A stretch of DNA of 46,588 nucleotides from an uncultured Candidatus Saccharibacteria bacterium (lineage in GTDB: Bacteria > Patescibacteria > Saccharimonadia > Saccharimonadales > UBA4665): contig CAMLRZ010000009.1 of NCBI GenBank assembly GCA_946482575.1, positions 1 through 46,588 of the forward strand, written 5' to 3'. The translations under genes were made by a program, and so were the position numbers. This document shows positions 25,699-33,529 of this stretch, one piece after another (within the stretch, counting starts at the first letter, position 1; each line of letters begins with the position of its first letter). A model generated the notes under the pieces. The model searched no databases. It was not told where the DNA came from and saw only the letters and a list, made by a program, of their open reading frames with translations.

Positions 25699-26703
25699 AT
25701 GGAGCTTGAGCCTGCCAACCTGGTAGCAGTCGAGCCACCTGATGAGCTGTTGGTTATTCGCAACCCCGTAAGCGCCAATAGCCAGCGTGCCCAGCATCAG
25801 ATTGCCGAGCTGCAGGAGGCGTATTCGTTCCGAGCTGTGGACGTTCTGCCCACGCTGCATGATCCTGACGCTGCCCCTGGTGAGAACCGGCGTAATAATC
25901 AGCGACGCATTATAAATGAGCTGCAGGAGCGAGTTGACCCCAATAATCCAGACGATTCACGGCGCTGTTGGCTGGTAATAGCTACCGGTGATGGCACAAT
26001 TCGCGATGCCTCCGAAGCGCTACTGGATGCCGACGACGCCATTCGTAAGGTGCCTATTTTGCCCTTGGCCGGTGGTGGAGGGAACGACTTTAGCAGTATG
26101 ACGCATGGGTTTTGGGGCAAACGATGGCCCGTATCGCTCATGGACAAGGCACGCATTGAAGCGGTGCAGCCGCTCGAATTTACCATCGTACATCCCGACG
26201 GCAGCATCGAAAAAAAATACGCCAACAGCTATGGGAGTATCGGTGAGCTCATTGCCAAGGCAGCCAAAGTTATCGACCAAGACCGTGGCTACAGTCGGTT
26301 CGTGCATCTTGTACGCGAAAAGGTTTTGGCGGCAAGGTCCGTTTCAGAAGCCAGGCCTACAACCATCCAAGAGCGGGGCATCAAACGTGAAATTGGTGAG
26401 TTAGTATTTTCGAATGGACGACGCATGGCTAAATATTTGCGCTGGGATCAAGAGCTTGGTGATCCTCAGTTTTTGCGCACTGAAGTGCCCAGCGTTACCA
26501 AACTACAAGTGGCCGTCTCGGGCATAAAGTTAGCACTAGGCAGGCATCGCAGCACTGTTGTGCCGGATGGCAACCACGTGCACATCCAAACTGCCAGCGA
26601 CACATGGATACAACTGGATGGCGAGGCGTTTCCATTACTCACGGACACCTCTGTTACCGTACGCCGCTCACCAAAGAGCCTCAATATAGTTCATCTTCGG
26701 TAG
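25699..26703 (+). CDS. diacylglycerol-kinase-like lipid kinase
   Basis: The DAGK/YegS family phosphorylates lipid alcohols such as diacylglycerol or sphingosine. This 334-aa protein has the family's start (VIRNPVSANSQRAQ, about 20), an ATP-site motif ATGDGTIRDA (in place of GGDGT) and LPLAGGGGNDFSSM (for LPLGTGNDFA), followed by the beta-rich C-terminal domain with VVPDGNHVHI and QLDGEAFP. A 10-20 residue insert (ENRRNNQRRIINELQERVDP) precedes the ATP motif. It is the last gene of the operon and probably acts at the inner membrane face. Confidence 0.75.
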   Translation: MELEPANLVAVEPPDELLVIRNPVSANSQRAQHQIAELQEAYSFRAVDVLPTLHDPDAAPGENRRNNQRRIINELQERVDPNNPDDSRRCWLVIATGDGTIRDASEALLDADDAIRKVPILPLAGGGGNDFSSMTHGFWGKRWPVSLMDKARIEAVQPLEFTIVHPDGSIEKKYANSYGSIGELIAKAAKVIDQDRGYSRFVHLVREKVLAARSVSEARPTTIQERGIKREIGELVFSNGRRMAKYLRWDQELGDPQFLRTEVPSVTKLQVAVSGIKLALGRHRSTVVPDGNHVHIQTASDTWIQLDGEAFPLLTDTSVTVRRSPKSLNIVHLR

Positions 26704-26714
26704 CCAGAAAGCAT

Positions 26715-26742
26715 TTGCTTTTTAGGCAGAGCTGGGTATACT
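26715..26742 (+). promoter_or_regulatory. promoter of the SNase gene (leaderless)
   Basis: TTGCTT at 26715-26720, a 16-nt spacer and TATACT at 26737-26742, seven bases before the ATG at 26750. Confidence 0.65.
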
Positions 26743-26749
26743 TGCCGAC

Positions 26750-27373
26750 ATGCAGACGCAACGAATGCTCAAGACAGCTTTTGGACGCAAAAAAACACCG
26801 CTATGGGCAGTGCTGCTTGTGGCGCTTTTTGTGGGAGCGCAATATATGGGATGGCTGCCAGGAGCCCCAGACGAGACACCTACGGTACAGCAGGCCACTC
26901 AGACCGCCACAGACACGCAGCCGGGCACATATACGGTAGATCGCTTTGTAGACGGCGACACCATTGCGGTAAATATGAACGGCAAGACTGAAACTGTCCG
27001 CATGATCGGCATCGACACCCCCGAAACTCACAAGCCCAATACGCCCGTGCAATGCTACGGACCCGCCGCGGCAGCCTATACCAAACAGCTTATTGGCTCC
27101 AGCCGAGTGCGACTGGAGGCTGACAGCCAAAGCACTAATCGCGACCGCTACGACCGCCTTTTGCGGTATGTTTATCTGCCCGACAATCGACTTGTAGAGG
27201 CTGAGCTTATTAAAAATGGCTATGGGTTTGCGTACACCCAATTTCCGTTTGGCAAGTCTGAAGAATTTGTGCAATTACAAGCGAGCGCTAAGGCCGCCAA
27301 CAAAGGCCTGTGGGGTAACTGCGCGCCGTATCAACAAAGCAATGGCCGCTGGCAAACCAACAATCAATCGTAG
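26750..27373 (+). CDS. membrane-anchored thermonuclease (SNase family)
   Basis: Staphylococcal-type nucleases cut single- and double-stranded DNA and RNA with Ca2+. The 207-aa protein has a basic start and one hydrophobic helix (about 18-36, anchor or signal), then the OB-fold nuclease domain (about 60-195): DRFVDGDTI, VRMIGIDTPET with the catalytic Arg and Glu region, DRYDRLLRYVYL with the second Arg, and KAANKGLWG at the end. It is probably outside the membrane, where it could degrade host or environmental DNA for nucleotide salvage; that role is inference. Confidence 0.85.
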   Translation: MQTQRMLKTAFGRKKTPLWAVLLVALFVGAQYMGWLPGAPDETPTVQQATQTATDTQPGTYTVDRFVDGDTIAVNMNGKTETVRMIGIDTPETHKPNTPVQCYGPAAAAYTKQLIGSSRVRLEADSQSTNRDRYDRLLRYVYLPDNRLVEAELIKNGYGFAYTQFPFGKSEEFVQLQASAKAANKGLWGNCAPYQQSNGRWQTNNQS

Positions 27374-28227
27374 GCAATATGCACGCCAAACAATCGGGCA
27401 AAACGCTTTAGCTGATAGGCAATATAGCTAGTGCCAAAAAAAATGATTCCAGGGATAGTTAGCGCAAACGCCCACAGCAACCATGTGCGCCAGCGCGGGT
27501 AAAAAAGAGCCCCGGGCTGACCATAGAGGCCCATGCTTTTATGGCGCTGCCTTGTAATGGTGCGCCGTTTTTTGTACGCCCACAGCTTTGGCCATTTATG
27601 ATATTCGCGACCGTCTTTGTGAATACGTAGTTGGTTATCTTGGCGTGTTTTCCAGCCATGGCTGGCCAGCAACACCGAAAGGTCTAAATCTTCGTGAACC
27701 TCGGCATCATGGAGGGCTGCCTGGGGCTTAATCTGCTCCCATGCTTTACGGCGAAGTGCCATATTGGCACCCCACAGAACCGGCATTCTAAACGTTGCGC
27801 TACTTCCCAAGAAATACATGCGACACCACAATGTGCCTTTCCACGGAGCGTGCTCCAACAAAACAGCAACGTCGTAGCCAGTTACACCACCCAGCTGCGG
27901 GTCTTTTTCAAAATTAACCATAGCTTGCTGGATCCAGTTTGGCTCCAAGATTGTGTCGGCATCGATGCGCACCAAAATATCACCTGTAGCCGCAGCGAAT
28001 CCGGCGTTCCGAGTAGGGATCAAACCCTGTTCGGTTGTTTGGCGCAACACCGTAACAAAAGGAAACGAGGCGGCGATCTTAGCCGTGTCGTCAGTGGATT
28101 TATTGTCTACCACGATCACCTCGTCGGGCTGCAACGACTGCGCCGCCACAGAACGGAGGCAATCACCGATATGTTTTGCTTCGTTCCATGCTGGTATAAT
28201 AACGCTAACACGCACGTGTTGTTTCAT
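27364..28227 (-). CDS. family 2 glycosyltransferase
   Basis: GT2 enzymes transfer sugars from nucleotide sugars. The 287-aa protein has the GT-A fold start (VSVIIPAWNEAKHIGDCL), the VVDNKSTDDT strand, the DxD-type metal motif RIDADTI (about 93) and a later ED in HEDLDLSVLL. A C-terminal hydrophobic stretch (about 248-275) anchors it to the membrane. It is divergent from the glycosidase-like gene with only 18 nt between starts, and the two may share a role in surface sugars. Confidence 0.85.
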   Translation of the reverse strand: MKQHVRVSVIIPAWNEAKHIGDCLRSVAAQSLQPDEVIVVDNKSTDDTAKIAASFPFVTVLRQTTEQGLIPTRNAGFAAATGDILVRIDADTILEPNWIQQAMVNFEKDPQLGGVTGYDVAVLLEHAPWKGTLWCRMYFLGSSATFRMPVLWGANMALRRKAWEQIKPQAALHDAEVHEDLDLSVLLASHGWKTRQDNQLRIHKDGREYHKWPKLWAYKKRRTITRQRHKSMGLYGQPGALFYPRWRTWLLWAFALTIPGIIFFGTSYIAYQLKRFARLFGVHIAYD

Positions 28228-28230
28228 TCC

Positions 28231-28241
28231 TATACAGTGTA
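28231..28241. promoter_or_regulatory. overlapping divergent -10 boxes
   Basis: On + TACAGT (28233-28238) is seven bases before ATG 28246. On the minus strand TACACT (28241-28236) is eight bases before the start at 28227. The two boxes share three base pairs, so the promoters probably exclude each other. Confidence 0.5.
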
Positions 28242-28245
28242 ACGT

Positions 28246-29364
28246 ATGCTAAAGCATTTTTCTTCATTTTTTGCAAAAATCGCAGCCTTTCTTGGGGCGC
28301 TGCCAGGCCGGGTATGGTGTGGCCTAACCAGGGTGTGGCGCAAAAACATCTGGGGCAAAGTGGCACTTACCGCCTGTGCTGTGATGATTGTGTTGCTGGG
28401 CACCGCCTATGGCATTGCCCGATGGTATATTGCCAGCGAACGCAACAAGCCCTTTACGCTGGGAGCCACTTTTATCCCCGCCTACGCGCAAAGTCTGGGG
28501 CTCGACCCACAAAAAACAATGGACGCGCTACTTAACGATGTACAGGTTAAAAATCTACGCCTAGTCAGCTATTGGAACCAGTTGGAGCCGCAAAAAGGGC
28601 AATACGATTTTAGCTTGCTCGACTGGCAATTCCAAAAAGCCGAGGCCGCGCATGCCAAGGTTACGTTGGCCATCGGTTTGCGCCAGCCGCGCTGGCCGGA
28701 ATGCCACATGCCGTCTTGGGCTCAAAATGAACCAGTATCACAGTGGCAACCGCAGCTCAATACGTTTATTAAAACAGTGGTCGAACGCTATAAAAACTCG
28801 CCCAGCCTTGATAGCTACCAGCTAGAGAATGAGTATTTCCTGGAATCATTCGGCACCTGCAAAGACTTTAGCAGGAGTCGCCTTACCACTGAGTTTAACT
28901 TGGTTAAAAAAACTGACCCCCAACATCCAATTATCATGTCGCGGAGCAATAACTTCCCAAGCTGGATTACGGGCCAGCCACAGCCCGACATCGTAGGTAT
29001 GTCGGTATATCGTCGTGTATGGGACGGCACAGTAACGCACAAATACTTTACCTATCCGTTGCCAGCATGGTATTACGCGTTTTTGGCGGGCACGCAAAAG
29101 ATATTGACCGGCAAAGATTCTATGGTGCATGAGATGCAGGCCGAACCGTGGCCGCCAAACGGTAAATCCATTACCGAAATTGGCTTAGACGAGCAAAATA
29201 AAACGTTTAATAGCACTAGTCTGCAAGATCGCGTGTCGTTTGGCAAAGCCACTGGCATGCGGCAGGTGTACTTGTGGGGTGCCGAATATTGGTACTACCG
29301 CATGGTAACCGAACACGACTCCTCGGCCTGGGACGCAGCCAAAAAAGCTTTTAACCAACATTAG
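28246..29364 (+). CDS. membrane-anchored glycoside hydrolase-like (TIM barrel) protein
   Basis: This 372-aa protein has a 40-residue cytosolic basic part, one membrane helix (about 41-63) and an extracellular barrel domain. The segment VKNLRLVSYWNQLEPQKGQY (about 97-116) is typical of clan A glycosidases, where YDFSLLDW follows. QLENEYFLE (about 190) carries the likely acid/base Glu after Asn, and VHEMQAEPW (about 290) a likely nucleophile Glu. The family (GH5, GH42 or related) is not clear. It is probably a surface enzyme acting on glycans. Confidence 0.65.
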   Translation: MLKHFSSFFAKIAAFLGALPGRVWCGLTRVWRKNIWGKVALTACAVMIVLLGTAYGIARWYIASERNKPFTLGATFIPAYAQSLGLDPQKTMDALLNDVQVKNLRLVSYWNQLEPQKGQYDFSLLDWQFQKAEAAHAKVTLAIGLRQPRWPECHMPSWAQNEPVSQWQPQLNTFIKTVVERYKNSPSLDSYQLENEYFLESFGTCKDFSRSRLTTEFNLVKKTDPQHPIIMSRSNNFPSWITGQPQPDIVGMSVYRRVWDGTVTHKYFTYPLPAWYYAFLAGTQKILTGKDSMVHEMQAEPWPPNGKSITEIGLDEQNKTFNSTSLQDRVSFGKATGMRQVYLWGAEYWYYRMVTEHDSSAWDAAKKAFNQH

Positions 29365-30371
29365 TTTTGCGCCAACGTGCGAGCCTCAACCAAAGCCAGG
29401 GCCACGCTGTGGTCACCAAACTCGTGGCCAAACCCGGGAACCTCCAGGCTGGCTAAGCGATCGCCTAAATAGTCGCGGGTATTCGCAACCATGGCCTCGT
29501 ACGGTTCTTTGGGGGTGACTGTGCTATTTTGAGCACGCATTAAACCAAATTGAGCATCGTTGCCACATGCTGCTTGTAACAAAACTGAACCAAAGGTGGC
29601 AAAACGCATCCCCCGGGCCAGAGCCTGGTTTTCGGGAATCCATACGGTGCGCATATACTGGCCAAACTCACGCGCCGACGCCGCTCGACTAACCGGCGTA
29701 ACTGATTGGCGCAGGAATGGAATTGTGGTGTGGTCCATGGCCTGGACGTAGCTATTCATGCCTGTGCGCACAAAATCAGCGGCAAAGCGTCCGGCGCTTC
29801 GTTCTACCACGGTAGGCATATCCGACAAGGCTGCTGCTTCTAACTGTTGACCACCTAACGTACTGACCGCCCTGGCAACACTAGCCGCCACAACCGCTCC
29901 CTGAGAATAGCCAGCCACACTCACGCGCTCTATCTTCTCGTTATCCAGAAAACGAGCTACTTTTTCTTCCAGCGGAGCCAAGTTACCACGAGACATAAGG
30001 TGTCGCTCATGGCGCGTATACTGCGTAGCGAGCGTACCGTGAACGCTATTAGGCAGTGCAATCATGCGCTGACCACCACCCAGTGCAGCATTGAGCAAGT
30101 CTACCCGAGCCGCCATGTGCGGACGCCAGCCAGTCGCAAAGGGAATGGGCACGATTACCGCGCTTTTTTCATCTTCCACGCTATGGGGGTCGTGCTTGAA
30201 GGTATCGGCATAGTGAAGACCGCCGACACTTCGCTGCACAGCAGGCATTGTGGCAGCATACTCCTGGAAGTCAGTGGATTGTAACTGGGCGTGGCGTTCT
30301 TGCAGGGTGGGATTGATTTCCCAATCAGCGACTAAGCAATCGGGTAGCACGGGCGGAATAACTTCGGACAT
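29361..30371 (-). CDS. alpha/beta hydrolase-like protein
   Basis: The 336-aa protein has a nucleophile elbow VSVAGYSQGAVVA (about 165, GxSxG intact) and a possible late histidine in VPGFGHEFGDHS (about 315). The length between suggests a helical cap. No signal peptide is seen. An in-frame upstream start at 30398 is possible, but ATG 30371 has AAGGAG 6 nt upstream and is preferred. Its stop overlaps the end of the glycosidase-like gene by 4 nt. Substrate unknown. Confidence 0.7.
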   Translation of the reverse strand: MSEVIPPVLPDCLVADWEINPTLQERHAQLQSTDFQEYAATMPAVQRSVGGLHYADTFKHDPHSVEDEKSAVIVPIPFATGWRPHMAARVDLLNAALGGGQRMIALPNSVHGTLATQYTRHERHLMSRGNLAPLEEKVARFLDNEKIERVSVAGYSQGAVVAASVARAVSTLGGQQLEAAALSDMPTVVERSAGRFAADFVRTGMNSYVQAMDHTTIPFLRQSVTPVSRAASAREFGQYMRTVWIPENQALARGMRFATFGSVLLQAACGNDAQFGLMRAQNSTVTPKEPYEAMVANTRDYLGDRLASLEVPGFGHEFGDHSVALALVEARTLAQN

Positions 30372-30388
30372 ATTTCTCCTTTTGGGCA

Positions 30389-30439
30389 AGTATAGCAAAG
30401 GGCATTTTATTGCAAAAGGCCCTTTGCTGATTGTATACT
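30389..30439. promoter_or_regulatory. divergent promoters sharing a TTGCAA element
   Basis: The palindrome TTGCAA (30410-30415) serves as -35 for TATACT at 30434-30439 on + (18-nt spacer, toward the lipoprotein gene). It could also serve an extended -10 (TGC TATACT) at 30394-30389 on the minus strand, though at a short 15-nt spacer. Confidence 0.55.
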
Positions 30440-30497
30440 ACTGCGGTCTTTAGCCGACCCGGCTCTAGACATCCGTTCAGAAGGAAGGCTTCTTCAG

Positions 30498-31046
30498 ATG
30501 AGCCACGTCAAGGCACGGGGAACCGCGCAGAACCCGCCGCGTCCGCCGTTTCGTCCACGCAATGCGTTCCTCGCCGGCGCAGCGATGCTTCTCGCCTCGC
30601 TGCTGATCACCAGCTGCGGCTCCGAAAGTGAGCCCACCGGCGACAACGTGGACGACGTCAACGGTACGAGCGCCGGCGCCACAGCGAGCAAGCAGGCTGG
30701 CGGCGACCCCATCTACGGCGGTGGCGACACGACCGACACCCACAAGCCGGTGGCGAACTACGTCGACAACCGCACGGGCGTCCAGATCTTCGGCAGCAGC
30801 ACGTTCGGCGCCTACACCAAGGGCTCCAGCGACCACGCCCCCTTCGGCGTCAAGCTGAACGTGACGTGCTACGTCCTCAACAACACCGGGGAGTACGCCT
30901 CCGTCAACGCCCTGTACCACATCAAGGGTGGCAAGTGGGACGACGGCTGGGTTCCGGCCAACGTCATGCTCAACGACCCGAAGGCCAAGGTCGGCGACGT
31001 CACCACACCGGCCCTGGACCCCCGCGTCAAGGAGTGCAGCTCCTAG
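30498..31046 (+). CDS. GC-rich lipoprotein with an SH3-like domain
   Basis: This 182-aa protein has a basic start (about 1-24), a hydrophobic signal helix and a lipobox LITSC (Cys about 41), so it is a lipoprotein. A short polar linker follows (to about 75). The rest (NRTGVQIFG...VTCYVLNN...WVPANVML) looks like a bacterial SH3-type domain. Codon use is strongly GC-rich, unlike the flanking genes and like the cassette at 5.8-6.9 kb. An AAGGAAGG site lies upstream. Transfer from an actinobacterium-like donor is possible but not shown. Confidence 0.6.
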   Translation: MSHVKARGTAQNPPRPPFRPRNAFLAGAAMLLASLLITSCGSESEPTGDNVDDVNGTSAGATASKQAGGDPIYGGGDTTDTHKPVANYVDNRTGVQIFGSSTFGAYTKGSSDHAPFGVKLNVTCYVLNNTGEYASVNALYHIKGGKWDDGWVPANVMLNDPKAKVGDVTTPALDPRVKECSS

Positions 31047-31082
31047 CCAGACCTTTGCGGTCCGGCACTGAACGGTGAGCTC

Positions 31083-31120
31083 TGGCTCGCGAACCCGCAC
31101 GTCAGTGCATTCGCGAGCCA
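31083..31120. terminator. two-tier GC-rich hairpin after the lipoprotein gene
   Basis: TGGCTCGCGAA (31083-31093) pairs with TTCGCGAGCCA (31110-31120). Inside, GCAC (31097-31100) pairs with GTGC (31105-31108). There is no T run, like the hairpin after the first GC-rich cassette. Confidence 0.6.
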
Positions 31121-31140
31121 CCTCATCACCACGATTTTCG

Positions 31141-31169
31141 ACCTCCGTTACCACGGAGGTTTTTATTTT
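31141..31169 (+). terminator. Rho-independent terminator upstream of smpB
   Basis: ACCTCCGT / ACGGAGGT (31141-31148, 31153-31160), 4-nt loop, then TTTTATTTT. Confidence 0.85.
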
Positions 31170-31183
31170 ACGGCAACATAGGG

Positions 31184-31189
31184 CATACT
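31184..31189 (+). promoter_or_regulatory. -10 box of smpB
   Basis: CATACT, seven bases before the GTG at 31197. The -35 region falls in the T run of the preceding terminator. Confidence 0.45.
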
Positions 31190-31196
31190 AGGGGTA

Positions 31197-31649
31197 GTGA
31201 AAAAGAAAGTTGCCCAAACCAAGCAAATCGTCAACCGTCGAGCTCGTCATGATTACGAACTGGGCGATAGCTTGGTGGTGGGCATACAACTTTCCGGTGC
31301 CGAAACCAAGGCGCTGCGAATGGGCCACGGCCAACTGCGCGGCTCGTACGTAACCATCAAAGACGGCGAATTGTGGCTTTTTAACGCCAGTATTCATGGC
31401 AGCGCCGGCATTCCCATTGGCGAGCAAGCAGCTACTCGCAATCGCAAATTACTGGCCAAAAAGCGCGAAATTGATGCGATTATCGAAGCCAAACAACAGG
31501 GAAAAACCGTGGTCCCTCTGGAGGTGCTCACGCAAGGCCGCTACATTAAGGTGCGCATTGCGGTCGGGCGGGGCAAAAAGCAATATGACAAGCGTGAGAC
31601 CCTCAAAAAACGAGACATGGAACGTCGCGTTCGCATCGTTGCTCGCTAA
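31197..31649 (+). CDS. smpB: SsrA-binding protein SmpB
   Basis: SmpB binds tmRNA and brings it to stalled ribosomes. The 150-aa protein has NRRARHDYELGDSLVVGIQL at the start, the GAETKALR segment, GSYVTIKDGELWLFNASI, and the basic C-terminal tail KKQYDKRETLKKRDMERR that enters the empty mRNA channel. Length is normal. The GTG start fits a leaderless mRNA. No tmRNA gene was seen in this window. Confidence 0.95.
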   Translation: MKKKVAQTKQIVNRRARHDYELGDSLVVGIQLSGAETKALRMGHGQLRGSYVTIKDGELWLFNASIHGSAGIPIGEQAATRNRKLLAKKREIDAIIEAKQQGKTVVPLEVLTQGRYIKVRIAVGRGKKQYDKRETLKKRDMERRVRIVAR

Positions 31650-31770
31650 GTTACGCATCTGTGCAATATTCGTAAAATATTCGTAAAACATGCACTATAA
31701 AATGTATATACACATTTACGGTGCAGCGTGAGTGTGTTTAAATTAATTCGTTAGATTGTGTAAGGATTAA

Positions 31771-33036
31771 ATGAACATTGCCATGACAGTTCGCGGTTAC
31801 CTACCGGTACCGCGGCCCACTGATATGATCTACGCTCCGATTGATCTTGCTGCAGCAATTGCGCAAGGCATGACCGAACGAGGACATACGGTAGATCTCT
31901 ACGCGCCGCTTGGAAGCGAAGTTCGCGGCGTTCATATAGAAACCTGTAATCTACGGCCCCTGGCTAAGAACCAGAGCGAATTTGCCGATTTTTTGAGCAA
32001 TGGTGAGCGGCTCAACCACTATGTACCCAGCTTGTGGGACAACTACATGGTTGACGCAATGTTTACTAAGGCGCGCAAAGGCCAATACGACCTGTTGCAT
32101 TTTCATCATCCCGAAATCGCGCTGCCATTGTCGAGGGAGCACGACGACATTCCCGTAGTACATACGCTACATGACCCTGTGTACCCATGGTACAAAGAGT
32201 TGTTTGAGTTGTACGATTCACCAAACCAGCATTTTATTTCTATCTCTAATAATCAGCGGCGCGACGCACCCGACTTACGCTACGCGGCTACGGTATACAA
32301 CGGGATTAACCTAGACGAGTGGGCATTTGGTGACACCGCCGAAGATTACCTGCTGTGCGCTGGGCGCATTGTGCGTGAAAAAGGGTTTAAAGAAGCGGTT
32401 GAGGTAGCTCAAGCCACCGGGCATCGCCTGCTAATTATCGGCCCGGTCTATCCGGACCACCAGGGATACTTTGACCAATACATCAAACCACACCTTAACG
32501 ACAAAATCCTGTATCTTGGCTATATTGAGCGCGAGCAAATGTACCGCTACTACCAAAAAGCCAAAGCATTTTTGATGCCGATTCAATGGGAAGAACCATT
32601 TGGCCTAACCGTTACTGAGGCCATGGCTTGTGGCACGCCAACTATCGCTCTGCGTCGTGGCGCCATTCCTGAAGTTATCAAAAACAATAAGACTGGTTTT
32701 ATTGTGAACAGCATCGCCGATATGATCGACGCCGTCGGCAAAATAGATCGCATTGACCGGGCTGCCTGCAGGGAGCACGTGGCTCAGAATTTCTCGGTAG
32801 AAAAAATGCTCGATGGATACGAGGCAGCGTACGAAAAGATTTTGCGTTCACGCAAGAAGCTTACGCGGCCATACGTTCGTTCGCAAATGCGCAAAGTGGT
32901 ACCAGAGGCTGTACGCGAAACCATGCGCGAGACTGCCGCCAAAACCAAATCGACCAAGTTGGGCCAAAAAGTGAGCCAGGTTAGCAAGGTGGCCAAGAAC
33001 ACCAAGTCGACTGGCAAGAGCAAAAAAGAGCAGTAG
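31771..33036 (+). CDS. family 4 glycosyltransferase
   Basis: GT4 enzymes are retaining sugar transferases of the GT-B fold. The 421-aa protein has the N-terminal acceptor domain (DLAAAIAQGMTERGHTVDLY), a nucleotide-sugar domain with CAGRIVREKGFKEAVEVA, and the EPFGLTVTEAMACGTP motif (about 278-293) with the two family glutamates. It ends in an unusual Lys/Arg/Ser/Thr-rich tail of about 65 residues (from about 357), which may bind the membrane or nucleic acid. An AAGGA site precedes the ATG. Confidence 0.88.
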   Translation: MNIAMTVRGYLPVPRPTDMIYAPIDLAAAIAQGMTERGHTVDLYAPLGSEVRGVHIETCNLRPLAKNQSEFADFLSNGERLNHYVPSLWDNYMVDAMFTKARKGQYDLLHFHHPEIALPLSREHDDIPVVHTLHDPVYPWYKELFELYDSPNQHFISISNNQRRDAPDLRYAATVYNGINLDEWAFGDTAEDYLLCAGRIVREKGFKEAVEVAQATGHRLLIIGPVYPDHQGYFDQYIKPHLNDKILYLGYIEREQMYRYYQKAKAFLMPIQWEEPFGLTVTEAMACGTPTIALRRGAIPEVIKNNKTGFIVNSIADMIDAVGKIDRIDRAACREHVAQNFSVEKMLDGYEAAYEKILRSRKKLTRPYVRSQMRKVVPEAVRETMRETAAKTKSTKLGQKVSQVSKVAKNTKSTGKSKKEQ

Positions 33037-33050
33037 CACTGCGGTTTTTA

Positions 33051-33080
33051 GGGCTGGCGGTATTGCCAGCCAGCCCTTTC
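33051..33080 (+). terminator. terminator of the GT4 gene
   Basis: GGGCTGGC (33051-33058) pairs with GCCAGCCC (33069-33076); TTTC follows. The loop holds the -35 box of the next promoter. Confidence 0.65.
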
Positions 33081-33091
33081 TCGGGTATAAT
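33063..33091 (+). promoter_or_regulatory. promoter of the tRNA-Asn gene
   Basis: TTGCCA at 33063-33068, a 17-nt spacer and TATAAT at 33086-33091. The start would be near 33098. Confidence 0.8.
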
Positions 33092-33161
33092 CACCCTTGT
33101 TACTTGAGATGCGGTGTCATCAGCACATCAACAATTTGGCGAATAACTCCCTGGTATGTAT

Positions 33162-33468
33162 TCCGGGGTAGCTCAGCGGTAGAGCGGGTGGCTGTCAAAG
33201 GCAGCCTATGCGCGTAATCGTATAGTGAAGAACGAGGTGAATTGCGGGAAAGCTACGTCCATTTGGATATGCCAATCCGCAGCCAAGCCTGATCTATATC
33301 AGGAAGGTTCAGAGACTATTCCGTAAGGAAGTACTATCCGGCAACGGATGGGAAGCGCCTCGCACCCTATCTGCTTACAGAGGGTGATGATATAGTCCAC
33401 ACGCGTATGAAAATACGGGAGATTGTGTAACCACTAGGTCGCTGGTTCGAATCCAGTCCCCGGAGCCA
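33162..33468 (+). tRNA. tRNA-Asn(GTT) interrupted by a group I intron
   Basis: Exon 1 is 33162-33195 and exon 2 is 33428-33468. After splicing the acceptor stem TCCGGGG/CCCCGGA, D arm, anticodon arm GGTGG-CTGTTAA-CCACT (anticodon GTT) and T arm GCTGG-TTCGAAT-CCAGT all form, with G73 and an encoded CCA. The intron breaks the anticodon after its second base. Confidence 0.9.
33196..33427 (+). ncRNA. group I self-splicing intron, 232 nt, no ORF
   Basis: P1 is GGCTGT (exon) with GCAGCC (33201-33206), giving the U.G pair at the 5' splice site. P3 is CGAGG (33233-33237) / CCTCG (33358-33362), P4 TGCGG (33243-33247) / CCGCA (33277-33281), P7 GACTA (33314-33318) / TAGTC (33393-33397), P8 ACCCT (33364-33368) / AGGGT (33381-33385). 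P9 is a CGTAT-GAAA-ATACG hairpin. The intron ends in G at 33427. Two hairpins with GTAA and GCAA tetraloops lie between P7 and P3', as P7.1/P7.2 do in subgroup IA. It holds no homing endonuclease gene. Confidence 0.88.
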
Positions 33469-33504
33469 GGGAATTGTTCGTCAAATTAGTCCAAAACAAA
33501 ATAT

Positions 33505-33528
33505 GGAGCCGTTCAACGGCTTCTTTTT
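33505..33528 (+). terminator. terminator of the tRNA-Asn gene
   Basis: A stem of about 8 bp (33505-33512 with 33516-33523, one G.T pair, 3-nt loop) is followed by a T run to 33528. The next gene's -10 box starts two bases later. Confidence 0.7.
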
Positions 33529-33529
33529 G

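Noticed and set aside
30473..31075. 8-bp inverted repeat CCGTTCAG / CTGAACGG around the second GC-rich island, sharing CCGTTCA with the 16-bp repeats.
   Set aside because: CCGTTCAG also occurs near 3571, 9103 and 19219 in ordinary genes, so this match alone is not significant. It also does not sit at the exact composition border.
30477..31154. 225-codon minus frame opposite the lipoprotein gene.
   Set aside because: Antisense shadow in GC-rich DNA; the + frame has a signal peptide, lipobox and ribosome site.
33162..33200. tRNA-Asp reading of the interrupted tRNA (CTGTCAA as the loop, anticodon GTC).
   Set aside because: The C after the second anticodon base belongs to the intron. The spliced loop is CTGTTAA (GTT), and the P1 U.G pair sets the splice site there.
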